Origin: Chthoniobacteraceae bacterium
GTDB taxonomy: Bacteria > Verrucomicrobiota > Verrucomicrobiia > Chthoniobacterales > Chthoniobacteraceae
DNA length: 64,000 nucleotides
Assembly: GCA_947476045.1 (NCBI GenBank)
Contig: CANJNZ010000001.1
Span: 1-64,000, forward strand
Reading direction: 5' to 3'
Shown here: piece by piece, positions 1 to 8,468 of the stretch
How positions within the stretch are numbered: the first letter of the stretch is position 1
How the letters are laid out: every line of letters begins with the position of its first letter
The notes under the pieces: model-generated
The model's input: the letters and a program-made list of their open reading frames with translations, nothing else
What the model was told of the DNA's origin: nothing
The model's database searches: none
Made by a program: the position numbers and the translations under genes

Positions 1-2
1 CG

Positions 3-128
3 CTGCACAGAACTTTGCAACTTCTGAGTGTCCATCCATTTGAGAAAATGCCTCTCCATGAACTACTTGCAAAACATGACTTCAACCCTTTGACACCGCA
101 AGATTGCAACCAATTACTACTGTGGTAG
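3..128 (+). CDS. C-terminal end of an unidentified protein, cut by the window edge
   Basis: A reading frame is open from base 3 to a TAG at 126-128 and encodes about 41 residues, ending in NQLLLW. The start lies outside the window. The composition (Leu, His and Pro rich, ending in a short hydrophobic tail) resembles the tails of some IS transposases, and a transposase fragment lies 320 bases downstream, but I cannot assign a family from so few residues. It could also be a chance open frame. Confidence 0.3.
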   Translation: MHRTLQLLSVHPFEKMPLHELLAKHDFNPLTPQDCNQLLLW

Positions 129-306
129 TTACTGCCGGACACTCGTGATCCGACTGAATAAGCAGTTCTGGGGAATTTGCATCACGCCCCCCCAATGGCG
201 AGCACATTTATCCAGAGTTTCCAGCCCCGCACGGAGGAAAAGTGCCAGACTGATTATTTCACATCGGCCATTGGCCAAATCCCTGAAACCACCCATCCAA
301 GAAGAT

Positions 307-330
307 AGCCCAGTGCTTCAGCGCTGGGTT
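307..330. repeat. REP-like hairpin upstream of a transposase fragment
   Basis: The arms agcccagtgct and agcgctgggtt pair along 11 positions (two G-T pairs) around a very tight loop. It sits about 120 bases before the start of a REP-associated (IS200-like) transposase fragment, the usual arrangement of REP hairpins and their RAYT transposase. The 129-448 stretch around it contains no convincing gene. Confidence 0.4.
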
Positions 331-448
331 CCTGCGCATCAACGAAGCCAAAGTCCAACAGGGACGGCAGAACGGCGTTCCATCCCTCGATTTCACGCTT
401 GGAGCGTGCGATGGAAAGTGGACGATCTTTTCAAACCAAGAAACTCCC

Positions 449-587
449 ATGCACTCCCTCGCAAACATCCTCGTCCACGCCGTATTCGCGACGAAGGGCC
501 GGGAGACTCTGGCTTGATGCGGAGATTCGTGAGGCGACATGTGACGCATTGACGATTAGCGCCTCTCACGGCATGGTGCTGGCATGA
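449..587 (+). pseudogene. Fragment of a REP-associated / IS200-like (Y1) transposase
   Basis: From the ATG at 449 the translation begins MHSLANILVHAVFATKGRE, the typical first beta strand of Y1_Tnp/RAYT transposases (small tyrosine HUH nucleases, roughly 150-200 residues). A stop follows after 22 codons. A change of frame continues with LDAEIREATCDAL, which fits the next part of the same family, until a stop near 587. The HUH motif and catalytic tyrosine are absent, so this is a frameshifted and truncated remnant. No intact copy is present in the window. The assignment rests on N-terminal resemblance only. Confidence 0.6.
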
Positions 588-805
588 CAGCCATCGCACA
601 GGAATTGGATCGGCGACTGCAAACGCTGGACTCGGCGCGCGCGGCACGTTGCGAGCAGCTCGTGCGTGATTTGCTCGCGCTTTTTGATGAACAGGGGACG
701 GCGGCTGGCGGCGCGCGGAGCGGGTATCGGACACGGACGCACAGTTCCACGCTTCAACCGGGAATCGATCCGACGAAGCTCGGCCAGTTGGCTGACGAAC
801 TTTAG
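584..805 (+). CDS. Small hypothetical protein, possibly antitoxin-like
   Basis: A 73-residue frame starts at an ATG that overlaps the end of the transposase remnant. The first 40 residues look like an amphipathic helix rich in Arg, Leu and Ala (LDRRLQTLDSARAARCEQL); the C-terminus has GIDPTKLGQLADEL. Small helical proteins of this kind often precede or act as antitoxins, and a hicBA pair lies just downstream on the other strand, but no known family was recognised. The high GC also keeps open frames on the other strand, so coding status is uncertain. Confidence 0.35.
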   Translation: MTAIAQELDRRLQTLDSARAARCEQLVRDLLALFDEQGTAAGGARSGYRTRTHSSTLQPGIDPTKLGQLADEL

Positions 806-869
806 CCAGCACACCGATGGTTCTCGTGGATATGAGGCAACCGTCGCCTCCCGTCTCCTTTTTTTCCAC

Positions 870-1094
870 TCATCGGTGACTCAAGAATTCTTCAATCGTC
901 AAACCGATGTCCTTGATGATCTGGCGGAGGAGCACTGGCGAAACGTCTCTGCCGGGATGATTCGGAATAGTCGTGCAGCGCCCATCGGGATGGCGATACT
1001 GCATATGTGAACCACGCTGCCGTGCGAGAAGGAAACCCAGCGACTCCAAGACTCGGCAAATCTCGCGTGGCTTGAGAACGGGAGGCCGGGGCAT
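870..1094 (-). CDS. hicA: HicA family mRNA interferase toxin
   Basis: A 74-residue protein of the HicA/YcfA family (double-stranded-RNA-binding-like fold, usually 60-80 residues). HicA toxins cleave translated mRNA when freed from HicB. The family hallmarks are present: an N-terminal helix ending in LESLGF, the RQRGSHMQY segment with the catalytic His at residue 30, the PNHPGRDVS strand, and a C-terminal helix LLRQIIKDIGLTIEEFL. It lies 3 bases after the hicB stop codon on the same strand, so the two are surely co-transcribed in the order hicB-hicA. The protein looks full length and intact. Confidence 0.9.
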   Translation of the reverse strand: MPRPPVLKPREICRVLESLGFLLARQRGSHMQYRHPDGRCTTIPNHPGRDVSPVLLRQIIKDIGLTIEEFLSHR

Positions 1095-1097
1095 GAG

Positions 1098-1310
1098 CTA
1101 CGCGGCTACCGTGATACTCTGAGTGCCTACGAATTCGGCCTCCAATACCGGGTCGCCGTCCTCCAAAAGCATCTCGATGACCTCGCGGAGATTGCACTGA
1201 AGTTCGTCCAGAGATTCGCCCTGCGAGTGGGCTCCAGCGAAGCCGGGGACGAACCCGACATAGAAACCGGTATCGGGACACCGCTCAATGACTGCGGTAA
1301 ATGCTTTCAT
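1098..1310 (-). CDS. hicB: HicB family antitoxin
   Basis: A 70-residue protein starting at the ATG complementary to 1308-1310. It shows the HicB RNase-H-like core: MKAFTAVIERCPDTGFYVG, the PGFAGAHSQGESLDELQ turn, and the helix LREVIEMLLEDG. There is no C-terminal DNA-binding domain, as in the short single-domain HicB group, so autoregulation may rely on another factor. The frame can be extended far upstream, but that part runs antisense to sufT and contains translated repeat DNA, so the short start is preferred. It forms an operon with hicA. Confidence 0.87.
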   Translation of the reverse strand: MKAFTAVIERCPDTGFYVGFVPGFAGAHSQGESLDELQCNLREVIEMLLEDGDPVLEAEFVGTQSITVAA

Positions 1311-1415
1311 GTTCCGAACGGTATTACTGTGCTCCTTCCGAGTCAACGCATGAGAGCAGGCCCGATCTGCACTGCGCCCTTTCCTTTTGCGAAAAGGGGC
1401 GTCACTTTCAGCGGC

Positions 1416-1964
1416 ATGGAAGATAATCACAAAATACTGACGCGGGATTGCGAGGCGATCCGCATTCCGAGCGGGGAGACATTCATCCTGAAGGCGGGGT
1501 CGCAGGTGATGATCACGCAGGCGCTCGGGGGGAGTTACACGGTGGGGACGGATTTCGGGCTGGCGCGCATCACGGAGGCGAATGGCGATGCGCTCGGGCT
1601 GCCGGTCGGCGGGGCTTCGGTGCCCGCGCCAGAAGCGGCGAGCGATGAGCGCGTGGATGAAAAGGCGGTGTGGGCGCAGCTCAAGACGTGTTACGACCCG
1701 GAGATCCCGGTGAACATCGTGGACCTCGGGCTGGTGTATGATTGCGTGGTGGAGCAACCCGAGGCGCAGCCCGCGAAGGTGCTCGTGAAAATGACGCTCA
1801 CCGCGCCCGGCTGCGGCATGGGCCCGACGATTGCGGCGGAGGCGCGTGCGAAAATCGAGAGCGTGCCCGGCGTCGGCGAGGCGAGCGTGGATTTGGTGTG
1901 GGACCCGCCGTGGAATCAGGCGATGATTTCCGAAGCGGGGAAGATGAAGCTGGGACTGATTTGA
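1416..1964 (+). CDS. sufT: SufT-type iron-sulfur cluster assembly protein (DUF59/MIP18)
   Basis: A 182-residue protein. Residues 1-75 form the N-terminal beta-rich extension found in SufT proteins (RDCEAIRIPSGE). Residues 80-175 form the DUF59/MIP18 domain with DPEIPVNIVDLGLVY (94-108) and the conserved cysteine in PGCGMGP (131-137), and it ends with WDPPWNQAMISE. Such proteins help mature or transfer Fe-S clusters. The start at 1416 was chosen because the upstream extension overlaps hicB and lacks family similarity. The other Suf genes found here (sufS, sufU) are 48 kb away. Divergent from hicBA. Confidence 0.9.
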   Translation: MEDNHKILTRDCEAIRIPSGETFILKAGSQVMITQALGGSYTVGTDFGLARITEANGDALGLPVGGASVPAPEAASDERVDEKAVWAQLKTCYDPEIPVNIVDLGLVYDCVVEQPEAQPAKVLVKMTLTAPGCGMGPTIAAEARAKIESVPGVGEASVDLVWDPPWNQAMISEAGKMKLGLI

Positions 1965-2083
1965 AATGACGAATGACGGATTCCGAATGACGAATGATGG
2001 CAGCCGCCATGTTCGACGTTCATCCTTCGTCATCCGATATTCGACATTCCTTCGTCATCCGTCATTCTGCATCCGTCATTTTT
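1965..2083. repeat. Clustered AATGACG / CGTCATT repeats
   Basis: The spacer between sufT and the next gene is built from short repeats: aatgacgaatgacgga at 1965-1980 and gaatgacgaatga at 1985-1997, then the inverted forms ttcgtcatccgtcattc and catccgtcattttt at about 2050-2083. The two halves can fold on each other into an imperfect long hairpin. A related block, gaattcgtcattcgtctcc, lies near 57417-57435 before thiD. This may act as a transcript end, but no uridine-tract terminator is evident. Confidence 0.45.
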
Positions 2084-2087
2084 AATC

Positions 2088-2345
2088 ATGCGCCTTTTCT
2101 CCATCTTCTGTTTCGCGGTCGCGCTCTACTACGGCTGGAATGCTGTGGAGACGATGCGCTCGGGCGTCGCGTATGCGATGCGCGGCGACACGGGCAAGGA
2201 GCACCGGCGCGACGATCCGCAGTCGAGCTACACAAAATATCTCGCGGCGCGCTGGCTGATGGCGGGGGGATTTTTGCTGCTCGGAGGCGTGATGCGCTTT
2301 TCGGCAGGACGAATTGAAAAACTCGAAGACGATGCAAAATCATAG
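2088..2345 (+). CDS. Small two-helix membrane protein of unknown function
   Basis: An 85-residue protein with a hydrophobic N-terminal segment (FSIFCFAVALYYGW, residues 5-18) and a second one near residues 53-68 (WLMAGGFLLLGGVM), separated by a polar Arg/Asp-rich loop. The last 14 bases overlap the start of the histidine phosphatase gene, so the two are likely translationally coupled. No family was recognised. Confidence 0.6.
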   Translation: MRLFSIFCFAVALYYGWNAVETMRSGVAYAMRGDTGKEHRRDDPQSSYTKYLAARWLMAGGFLLLGGVMRFSAGRIEKLEDDAKS

Positions 2346-3018
2346 GGAGGTGTGGTTCATCCGCCACGGGGAAAGCGTGGCCAATGCAGGCGGTCGCACG
2401 ACGGAAGCGGCGACGTATCCGCTGAGCGCGCTCGGTTTTCGTCAGGCGCAACAGCTCGCGGAGGCGCTCACAGTGGTGCCGGAGTTGATCGTCGTCTCGC
2501 CCTACCTGCGCGCACGGCAGACGGCGGAGGCGACCATGGCGCGTTTTCCCGGTGTGTGCGTGGAGGAATGGCCGGTGCAGGAGGTGCAGTATCTCGAACC
2601 GGCGCTTTGCGTGGGCACGACGCAGGAAGAACGCGTGGCGATGGCGCACGCATATTGGGAGCGTTGTGACCCGCACCACACCGCGCCGAATGCGGAGTCG
2701 TTCGCGCATTTCATCCGGCGCGCAAACGATGCCATCGAGCGCTTCGCAGCGCGCACCGAGCGGCGGGCGTTTGTCTTTTGCCACGGGCATTTCATGAACG
2801 CGGTCGCATGGCTGATGCAGTTGCAACCAGCGGAGTTGGATGCCGTGGCGATGCGCGGCTACTATGATTTCATCCACCGCTTCAAAGTGAACAACTGCTC
2901 CGTGCTTCCGCTGCATTTTCACGCCGATGGCGCACGCGCGCTCGGCGAACTCTGGGTGCCGCCGGGCGTGGAAAGTGAACACGCCAAGCGCGAAGGTCTC
3001 GCAACGGCGGGAGTCTGA
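2332..3018 (+). CDS. Histidine phosphatase (phosphoglycerate mutase-like) family protein
   Basis: A 228-residue protein. The N-terminal strand ends in the phospho-acceptor motif RHGES with His12. SPYLRARQTAE (56-66) carries the arginine that binds phosphate, and FCHGHFMNAV (149-158) supplies the second catalytic histidine, His151. The substrate cannot be read from the sequence; relatives act on phospho-sugars, phosphoproteins or cofactor intermediates. The start at ATG 2332 gives the usual short lead to the RHG motif; an in-frame ATG 18 bases earlier is possible. It overlaps the small membrane protein upstream. Confidence 0.85.
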   Translation: MQNHREVWFIRHGESVANAGGRTTEAATYPLSALGFRQAQQLAEALTVVPELIVVSPYLRARQTAEATMARFPGVCVEEWPVQEVQYLEPALCVGTTQEERVAMAHAYWERCDPHHTAPNAESFAHFIRRANDAIERFAARTERRAFVFCHGHFMNAVAWLMQLQPAELDAVAMRGYYDFIHRFKVNNCSVLPLHFHADGARALGELWVPPGVESEHAKREGLATAGV

Positions 3019-3093
3019 GCTTTCCCGGAGAAAATGCGTGCCGCCTCTGGCGCGGAAGCTGCAATTGCAGCGCTGGTTTTCTACATCTGCGAC

Positions 3094-5304
3094 ATGTCAC
3101 AGCCAGCGTCAGCTCCCGAGCCGTTGCCGGATGGCTCCATCGAGTCAGCCGGGCCGATTGACGTAGTGACAGCGGCACCCATCGTCGTGCAAAAGAAAAT
3201 CGAAGCACCTATTTTTGCACCGCCACAGCCGGAAGGTCACATCGCGCGAATCGAGGAAAAAATCAGACAGTGGCTCCGCAAACACACAATCAGGCGCAAA
3301 ATCGCGCTCGTTCCCATTCTTGTCAGTGGCGCAGCGCTGGTGATTGCCGGCATCGTGCTTTTCGCATGTGAATTCGTCTCGCAATATCTCTCCGCCCGCG
3401 ACTCGCTCGCCGTGCTCGCCCGTGTGACAGCGGAAAGCGCACAAGCCCCGCTCCAACTCAATGTCGCCCCTCCGGTCATCACCACGCTCAACGCACTCGC
3501 CTCGCAGCCGGACATCACGGGAGCCGCGATCTTTTTTGCCGACGGAAGGCTTTTTGCACGTTCCCAGCGAATCAGCGAAAGCATCCCGGCACGACTGGAA
3601 GCACCTCGTAAAGGAAGCGCACCGGGCTTGTCTTTTCTCCAGCACTACGAGCCTGTTTTTGCAGGCCCGCGACTCATTGGCACCGTCGTCGTGGAAAGCA
3701 GTCTCCGTCCGGTTTTTAATCAACTGTGGAATAAAGCCATCATCACACTTTTCGCGCTCGGACTCGCTGCACTCGCCGCCAGATGGCTCGCAAAGAGACT
3801 TGAGCCGGTCGTCTCCGAACCCATCTCGGCGCTTGCGAATATCATGGATGCCACGGTGAAAGACGGTGATTACAGACAGCGCGCCACAAAGGAGAGTAAA
3901 GACGCAGTGGGACTTCTCGCAGAGTCATTCAACCATTTGCTCGAGGAAATTCAAAAACGCGACTCGACCATCCATCAGGCCCAAATCGACCTCGAGATGA
4001 ACGTGCTCGCCCGCACGAGCGTGCTGCACCAGCAAGTGCAGGATCGCAAACATTCCGAGGGGGCGCTGCGCGATTCGGAGATGCGCTATCGGAATCTTTT
4101 CGAGAACAACCCGATGCCCATGTTTGTGGTGAATCTCGAAACGCTCGACTTCGTCGCCGTGAACAACGCCGCGATGCGCCACTACGGGTATGAACAGGCG
4201 GAGTTCATTCATCTTTCCCTGCCCGCCATCACCCATGCGACCGATCCACTCGTGGTCACCCGCACCTTTCGAAGCGGCGCAAAATCACTCGATGCAGGCG
4301 AGTGGAAACATCAGAAAAAAAACGGCGAGATCATCGAAGTGCAACTAACCGCGCACGCCATCGTGTTTGCAGGGAAGGTGGCCAAGATCGTCCTGGCCAA
4401 CGACGTGACCGAGCGCAACCGCGCCCAGCGCCAACTCGAAGAGCTGCACAAAAAACTTGTCGAAACCTCCCGTCAAGCCGGCATGGCTGAAGTCGCAACG
4501 GGCGTGCTGCACAATGTCGGCAACGTGCTCAACAGCGTGAATGTGACGGCGACGCTGCTCGCGGAAAATGCGCGCCAGACCAAGACGGCCAGCGTCCGTC
4601 GAATCGCCGAACTGCTGGACGCGAACAAAGGAGATCTGCCCCGATTTTTCAGCAACAGTGGCAAGGGTGCGCTGCTACCGGGCTACCTCGCATCCCTCGC
4701 GCAGCAGCTCGATACAGAGCAAGCCACCCGGCTTTCCGAGGCCGAGCAACTCAAGAAAAACGTGGCGCACATCAAAGACATCGTCGCCATGCAGCAGTCC
4801 TATGCAAAAGTGAGCAGCGTGCTGGAACAACACACCCCGGAATCCCTCGTAAAAGAGGCATTGCGCATGGCTGAAACTGAACTCCAGCGCGACCATGTCA
4901 CTGTTCGATCCGAGTGCCCAGACACACTGCCCGAGGTCCACACCGATCGGCATAAAGTCCTCCAAATTCTGATCAACCTGATCAACAACGCCCGTCAGGC
5001 GATGAGCGAAACGCATCAACCCGAGCGCCTGCTCACCATCACCGCTGCAAAAATTGGCGATAATTTCGTCCGCATCGCCGTGCAGGATCATGGGTGCGGC
5101 ATTGCACCGGAAAATCTCACACGCATTTTCAACCACGGCTTCACCACAAAGAACAACGGCCACGGCTTTGGATTGCACGCCTCGGCAAATGCAGCCAAGG
5201 AAGTCGGTGGAAATCTCAGCGCCTCCAGCGATGGACTTGGGCTTGGGGCCGTTTTCACGTTGGATCTGCCAGCCAAAACCGCCACGAAAGAGCCGACCAA
5301 GTAA
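3094..5304 (+). CDS. Membrane sensor histidine kinase with HAMP, PAS and an HNVGN H-box
   Basis: About 736 residues. A proline-rich cytoplasmic start (1-60) leads to a transmembrane helix at 70-95, a periplasmic sensor of about 115 residues, a second helix at 214-233, HAMP (234-290), a coiled coil, and a PAS domain (325-440). The phosphoacceptor region GMAEVATGVLHNVGNVLN has His473 as likely site, followed by an HATPase (N box LINLINNARQAM, G boxes DHGCGIAP and GHGFGLH). The H-box differs from the usual HisKA form HE-x-x-x-P. It is followed after 10 bases by a receiver gene, presumably its partner. A paralogue lies at 12572-14185. The start ATG 3094 gives the natural cytoplasmic lead; one 60 bases upstream is possible. 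Confidence 0.85.
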   Translation: MSQPASAPEPLPDGSIESAGPIDVVTAAPIVVQKKIEAPIFAPPQPEGHIARIEEKIRQWLRKHTIRRKIALVPILVSGAALVIAGIVLFACEFVSQYLSARDSLAVLARVTAESAQAPLQLNVAPPVITTLNALASQPDITGAAIFFADGRLFARSQRISESIPARLEAPRKGSAPGLSFLQHYEPVFAGPRLIGTVVVESSLRPVFNQLWNKAIITLFALGLAALAARWLAKRLEPVVSEPISALANIMDATVKDGDYRQRATKESKDAVGLLAESFNHLLEEIQKRDSTIHQAQIDLEMNVLARTSVLHQQVQDRKHSEGALRDSEMRYRNLFENNPMPMFVVNLETLDFVAVNNAAMRHYGYEQAEFIHLSLPAITHATDPLVVTRTFRSGAKSLDAGEWKHQKKNGEIIEVQLTAHAIVFAGKVAKIVLANDVTERNRAQRQLEELHKKLVETSRQAGMAEVATGVLHNVGNVLNSVNVTATLLAENARQTKTASVRRIAELLDANKGDLPRFFSNSGKGALLPGYLASLAQQLDTEQATRLSEAEQLKKNVAHIKDIVAMQQSYAKVSSVLEQHTPESLVKEALRMAETELQRDHVTVRSECPDTLPEVHTDRHKVLQILINLINNARQAMSETHQPERLLTITAAKIGDNFVRIAVQDHGCGIAPENLTRIFNHGFTTKNNGHGFGLHASANAAKEVGGNLSASSDGLGLGAVFTLDLPAKTATKEPTK

Positions 5305-5314
5305 TTTCACATTA

Positions 5315-5821
5315 ATGAGCACCAACCGCCGAATTCTGATTATTGATGACAATCGCTCGATTCATGAGGATTTCCGAAAAATCCTCACGCCGACGCAAGT
5401 GCTCAATGCCGAGCTTACCGCTCTTGAGGATCAGTTGTTTGGCTCATCCACGCCCGCCCCGGCGCAACAGGATGCCTTCGAAATTTGCTCCGCATTTCAA
5501 GGCCGCGAAGGCGTGGACGCGATCCAGCAGGCGGAAACGGACGGACGTCCCTTCGCGCTGGCTTTTGTGGATGTGCGGATGCCGCCCGGCTGGGATGGTG
5601 TGGAAACCATCAGCCGCATCTGGCAGCTCGCGCCTAATCTCCAGGTCGTCATCTGCACCGCATACAGCGACTATTCGTGGGAGCAGATCGTGGAGAAGCT
5701 CGGACACAACGACCGCCTGCTTCTTCTGCGAAAGCCCTTCGATCCAGTCGAAGTCCAGCAACTCGCCAACACTCTGACCGAGAAATGGACCAAGCTGAAC
5801 GAAGTCCCGCCCCTTCATTGA
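5315..5821 (+). CDS. Stand-alone response regulator receiver protein
   Basis: A 168-residue receiver domain without an output domain. The acidic pair Asp11-Asp12 is in ILIIDDN, the phosphorylation site is Asp86 in [13 protein letters not shown], the switch Thr is in [10 protein letters not shown] (T115), and Lys140 is in LRKPFD. There is a roughly 30-residue insertion after the first helix (27-60), making it longer than a usual receiver. The same insertion and the IHEDFRKI signature occur in the receiver at the start of the hybrid kinase at 10491-12575, so the two are paralogues. It is probably phosphorylated by the kinase encoded 10 bases upstream. Confidence 0.88.
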   Translation: MSTNRRILIIDDNRSIHEDFRKILTPTQVLNAELTALEDQLFGSSTPAPAQQDAFEICSAFQGREGVDAIQQAETDGRPFALAFVDVRMPPGWDGVETISRIWQLAPNLQVVICTAYSDYSWEQIVEKLGHNDRLLLLRKPFDPVEVQQLANTLTEKWTKLNEVPPLH

Positions 5822-5846
5822 ACGCAGGCGCCGTGGCTGGGGTCTG

Positions 5847-8468
5847 ATGGAGACACCGCGCCGAGTGCGGTGTTTGAGTTTGCTTCTCATGCCTCTTCAT
5901 CCACTGCCAATTGTTACGCGACTTGGGTTGACCGCCTCCTTGCGCACCGCTACACCCCGCCGCGTGTTGCGCCAAGTCAAGATCGCCGTCATCGCCCTGT
6001 TCGCCGCCGTCCCCGGCTTCGCGCAAACTCCGCCCACCCCGCCCGAGAGCGCCGCTCCCGTGGTGCCACCGCTCCAGAAACCTGCTTCCCCTCTACCTCC
6101 AGTCGCGGCCGCGCAGCCAGTGGAACCGATGGAGAAGCTGCAATACATCAACACCGACATCCGCGATGTGCTCGCCCATTACGAACGCATCACCGGCAAG
6201 CGGCTGATCTACAGCACGCAGCTCGTCGGGCAAGTCACCATCTTCATCACCGGCAACGGCGTGCCGAAAAGCGAGGCCATCAAGCTCATGGAAATGAGCC
6301 TCGCGATCAATGGATTCTACATCATCCCGACCGAGGATGAAAAAATCATGCGCGTCACCGGCGTGGGCATTAACCCCAAGCAGGTCGGCATCCCTTTCAT
6401 CGATCGCGAAGAGCTGCTGCCCGCCAACGAGCAGGTGGTGATGTATCTTTTCAAACTCAAGTGGGCCGACCCGACCGAACTCGCGCAGACCATCCAGGCC
6501 GGCATCCTCGTTCCCAATCAGGCCGGCTTCACCAACGTCGTCCCGCTGCCGAAGGCGAACGCGCTCCTCGTCACCGAAAACACCGCCATCATCCGCACGC
6601 TCAGCCGTGTCGTCCGCGCGATTGATGTCGAACCCGCGCAGGTCATCAGCGAATTCATCACCCTCGAACACGCGCAGTCAGAGGACGTCGTTAAAAGCCT
6701 CACCGATCTTTTTGAAAAAACCCAGCAGCAGAGCGGTGCCCCGAACGCGCCGCGCACGAATCGCGGCGTAGTCACGGACGCCAACGGCCAGCCAGTCCCG
6801 AATCTCCCCGGAGCCCCGGGTGCCACAGTCAACGCGGAGGGCAACATCTCCGTCGAAATCAACGGCTCCACCGGCAGCCTCGGGCCAACCGAGGACAACA
6901 TCGTCATTGGCAAAGTGAAGATCACCTCGGACAAGCGAACCAACCGCATCCACATCGTCTCGCGTCCGATCAACATGAAGCTCATCCGCACGCTCATCAA
7001 AGAATACGACGCCGAGTCGCATTTCACCGAGCCAGCCATGCGCCCGCTGCGTTTCCGCCCCGTCGAGGAAGTCATGGACGCCGTCATCGCCGCCATCAAA
7101 GATCCCGGCGACAAGGACGCTGGCGGCGGAGCAGGTGGCACTACAGGCGGACTCAACCAGCGGCAGGGACAAACAAACCCCAACCTGAACAACAACCGGA
7201 ATACGAACAGCAATTTCGGAAGCGGCGGCGGAAGCGCTGGCAGCGACGCCGGCTCCCTCGGCGAATCCCTTTCCACCAGCGAGCGCGACACCCAGCCTGT
7301 TTCCCAGCAGGTCGGCAAAAGCACCATCATCGCCGATAAACGCTCCAACACGATCATCATCATCGGCACGCGCGACGTGAAAGAAAAAGCATTCGCGCTC
7401 ATCGACAAACTCGACACCCGGCAGGCGCAGGTAATGATCCAGGTCGTCATCGGCGAATTGAAGCTCACCAAGTCCGACTCCTTCGGTCTCGATTTCATCC
7501 TCCGCAACGGCGGAATCCTAAACAACACCAACAACCCAACTGGCGGCACAGGCACAGGCACGGGCACGGGAACGGGCACGGGAACGACAACGACCACGAA
7601 CGGCATTATTGGCTTTAACAGCTCAGGGCAGCCCACATTCAATCTCAACGGCATCATCAACCAGCAAAACATCACCCGCGCCCTCGCCGGCGGCAGCAGC
7701 GGGCTGAGCGGCGTCCTGCTGGCCGGCAACGCATTCACCTCCGTCGTCAAGTCCCTCGAAAGCACCGACCGCTTCCGCGTCATCACTTCCCCGCGCATCT
7801 TCACCACGAACAACAAGCGTGCCGTCATCACTTCCGGCGACGAAGTGCCCGTGCCCACAAGCATCAACAGCTCTTTCAACAACGGTGTCTCAGCGAACAA
7901 CAGCGGCATCGTCTCGAACTCGCAGATCCAATTCAAACCCATCGAACTCCGCCTCGAAGTCCTCCCGCTCATCAACAGCGACAAGGAAGTCTCCCTCGAA
8001 GTCGTGCAAAACGTCTCCGAACGCGCTGGCACCACGCGCATTGACAACAACGACATCCCCAACATCTCCCGCCGTGCTTTGAAAACCTACGTCACCGTTC
8101 CGAACAATGGCACCCTGATCCTCGGCGGCCTCATCAAAGACAGTCAGGACTACGCGAAGGGCGGCATCAACAAACTCGTGAACCTCCCGCTCATCGGCCC
8201 GCTCTTTGGTAAAACCAGCAGGGACAAAACACGCACCGAACTCATCGTCATCATGCGCCCCGTCGTCACCGTCGCCCCGCCCGAGACTGCCGCCCTCCGC
8301 GAAAAAACCTTCGAGTCCTTCAATATCCCGCCCGACTTCGATCAGGCGCTCGTTCCCGAGGGCATCCGCGCCAGCATCCCCAAGGCAAAAGTCGTCGCGC
8401 CAGCCGCCTCCATGCGCAGCCCCTCGCCGAAGCTCCGCAGCGAAAACTCCCCCACACGCAACAAATAA
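5847..8468 (+). CDS. gspD: Type II secretion system secretin GspD
   Basis: A roughly 873-residue outer-membrane secretin. A signal-peptide-like segment (VKIAVIALFAAVPGFAQ) is followed by a Pro-rich linker, the N0 domain (about 95-175), N1-N3 repeats, and a Gly/Asn-rich spacer. The secretin core contains VITSPRIFTTNNKRA, GDEVPVPTS, LILGGLIKD and NLPLIGPLFG. Between 7545 and 7600 a short hexanucleotide repeat encodes a Gly-Thr stretch inside the core. The start is uncertain: ATG 5847, ATG 5889 or a GTG close to the signal peptide (about 5964) are all in frame. It lies directly before gspE; gspF and gspG are 28 kb away. Confidence 0.92.
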   Translation: METPRRVRCLSLLLMPLHPLPIVTRLGLTASLRTATPRRVLRQVKIAVIALFAAVPGFAQTPPTPPESAAPVVPPLQKPASPLPPVAAAQPVEPMEKLQYINTDIRDVLAHYERITGKRLIYSTQLVGQVTIFITGNGVPKSEAIKLMEMSLAINGFYIIPTEDEKIMRVTGVGINPKQVGIPFIDREELLPANEQVVMYLFKLKWADPTELAQTIQAGILVPNQAGFTNVVPLPKANALLVTENTAIIRTLSRVVRAIDVEPAQVISEFITLEHAQSEDVVKSLTDLFEKTQQQSGAPNAPRTNRGVVTDANGQPVPNLPGAPGATVNAEGNISVEINGSTGSLGPTEDNIVIGKVKITSDKRTNRIHIVSRPINMKLIRTLIKEYDAESHFTEPAMRPLRFRPVEEVMDAVIAAIKDPGDKDAGGGAGGTTGGLNQRQGQTNPNLNNNRNTNSNFGSGGGSAGSDAGSLGESLSTSERDTQPVSQQVGKSTIIADKRSNTIIIIGTRDVKEKAFALIDKLDTRQAQVMIQVVIGELKLTKSDSFGLDFILRNGGILNNTNNPTGGTGTGTGTGTGTGTTTTTNGIIGFNSSGQPTFNLNGIINQQNITRALAGGSSGLSGVLLAGNAFTSVVKSLESTDRFRVITSPRIFTTNNKRAVITSGDEVPVPTSINSSFNNGVSANNSGIVSNSQIQFKPIELRLEVLPLINSDKEVSLEVVQNVSERAGTTRIDNNDIPNISRRALKTYVTVPNNGTLILGGLIKDSQDYAKGGINKLVNLPLIGPLFGKTSRDKTRTELIVIMRPVVTVAPPETAALREKTFESFNIPPDFDQALVPEGIRASIPKAKVVAPAASMRSPSPKLRSENSPTRNK

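Noticed and set aside
145-552. A 135-residue plus-strand frame at the left end
   Set aside because: Arg/Pro/His-rich with no family; the transposase remnant lies in another frame across it.
1311-2033. N-terminal extension of hicB to 2033
   Set aside because: It is antisense to sufT and partly translates the AATGACG repeats; the short HicB start fits the family length.
6518-8065. A 515-residue open frame on the minus strand inside gspD
   Set aside because: It is antisense to a clear secretin, has no domain and is Met/Ser/Arg/Leu rich; it comes from GC-rich codon use of gspD.
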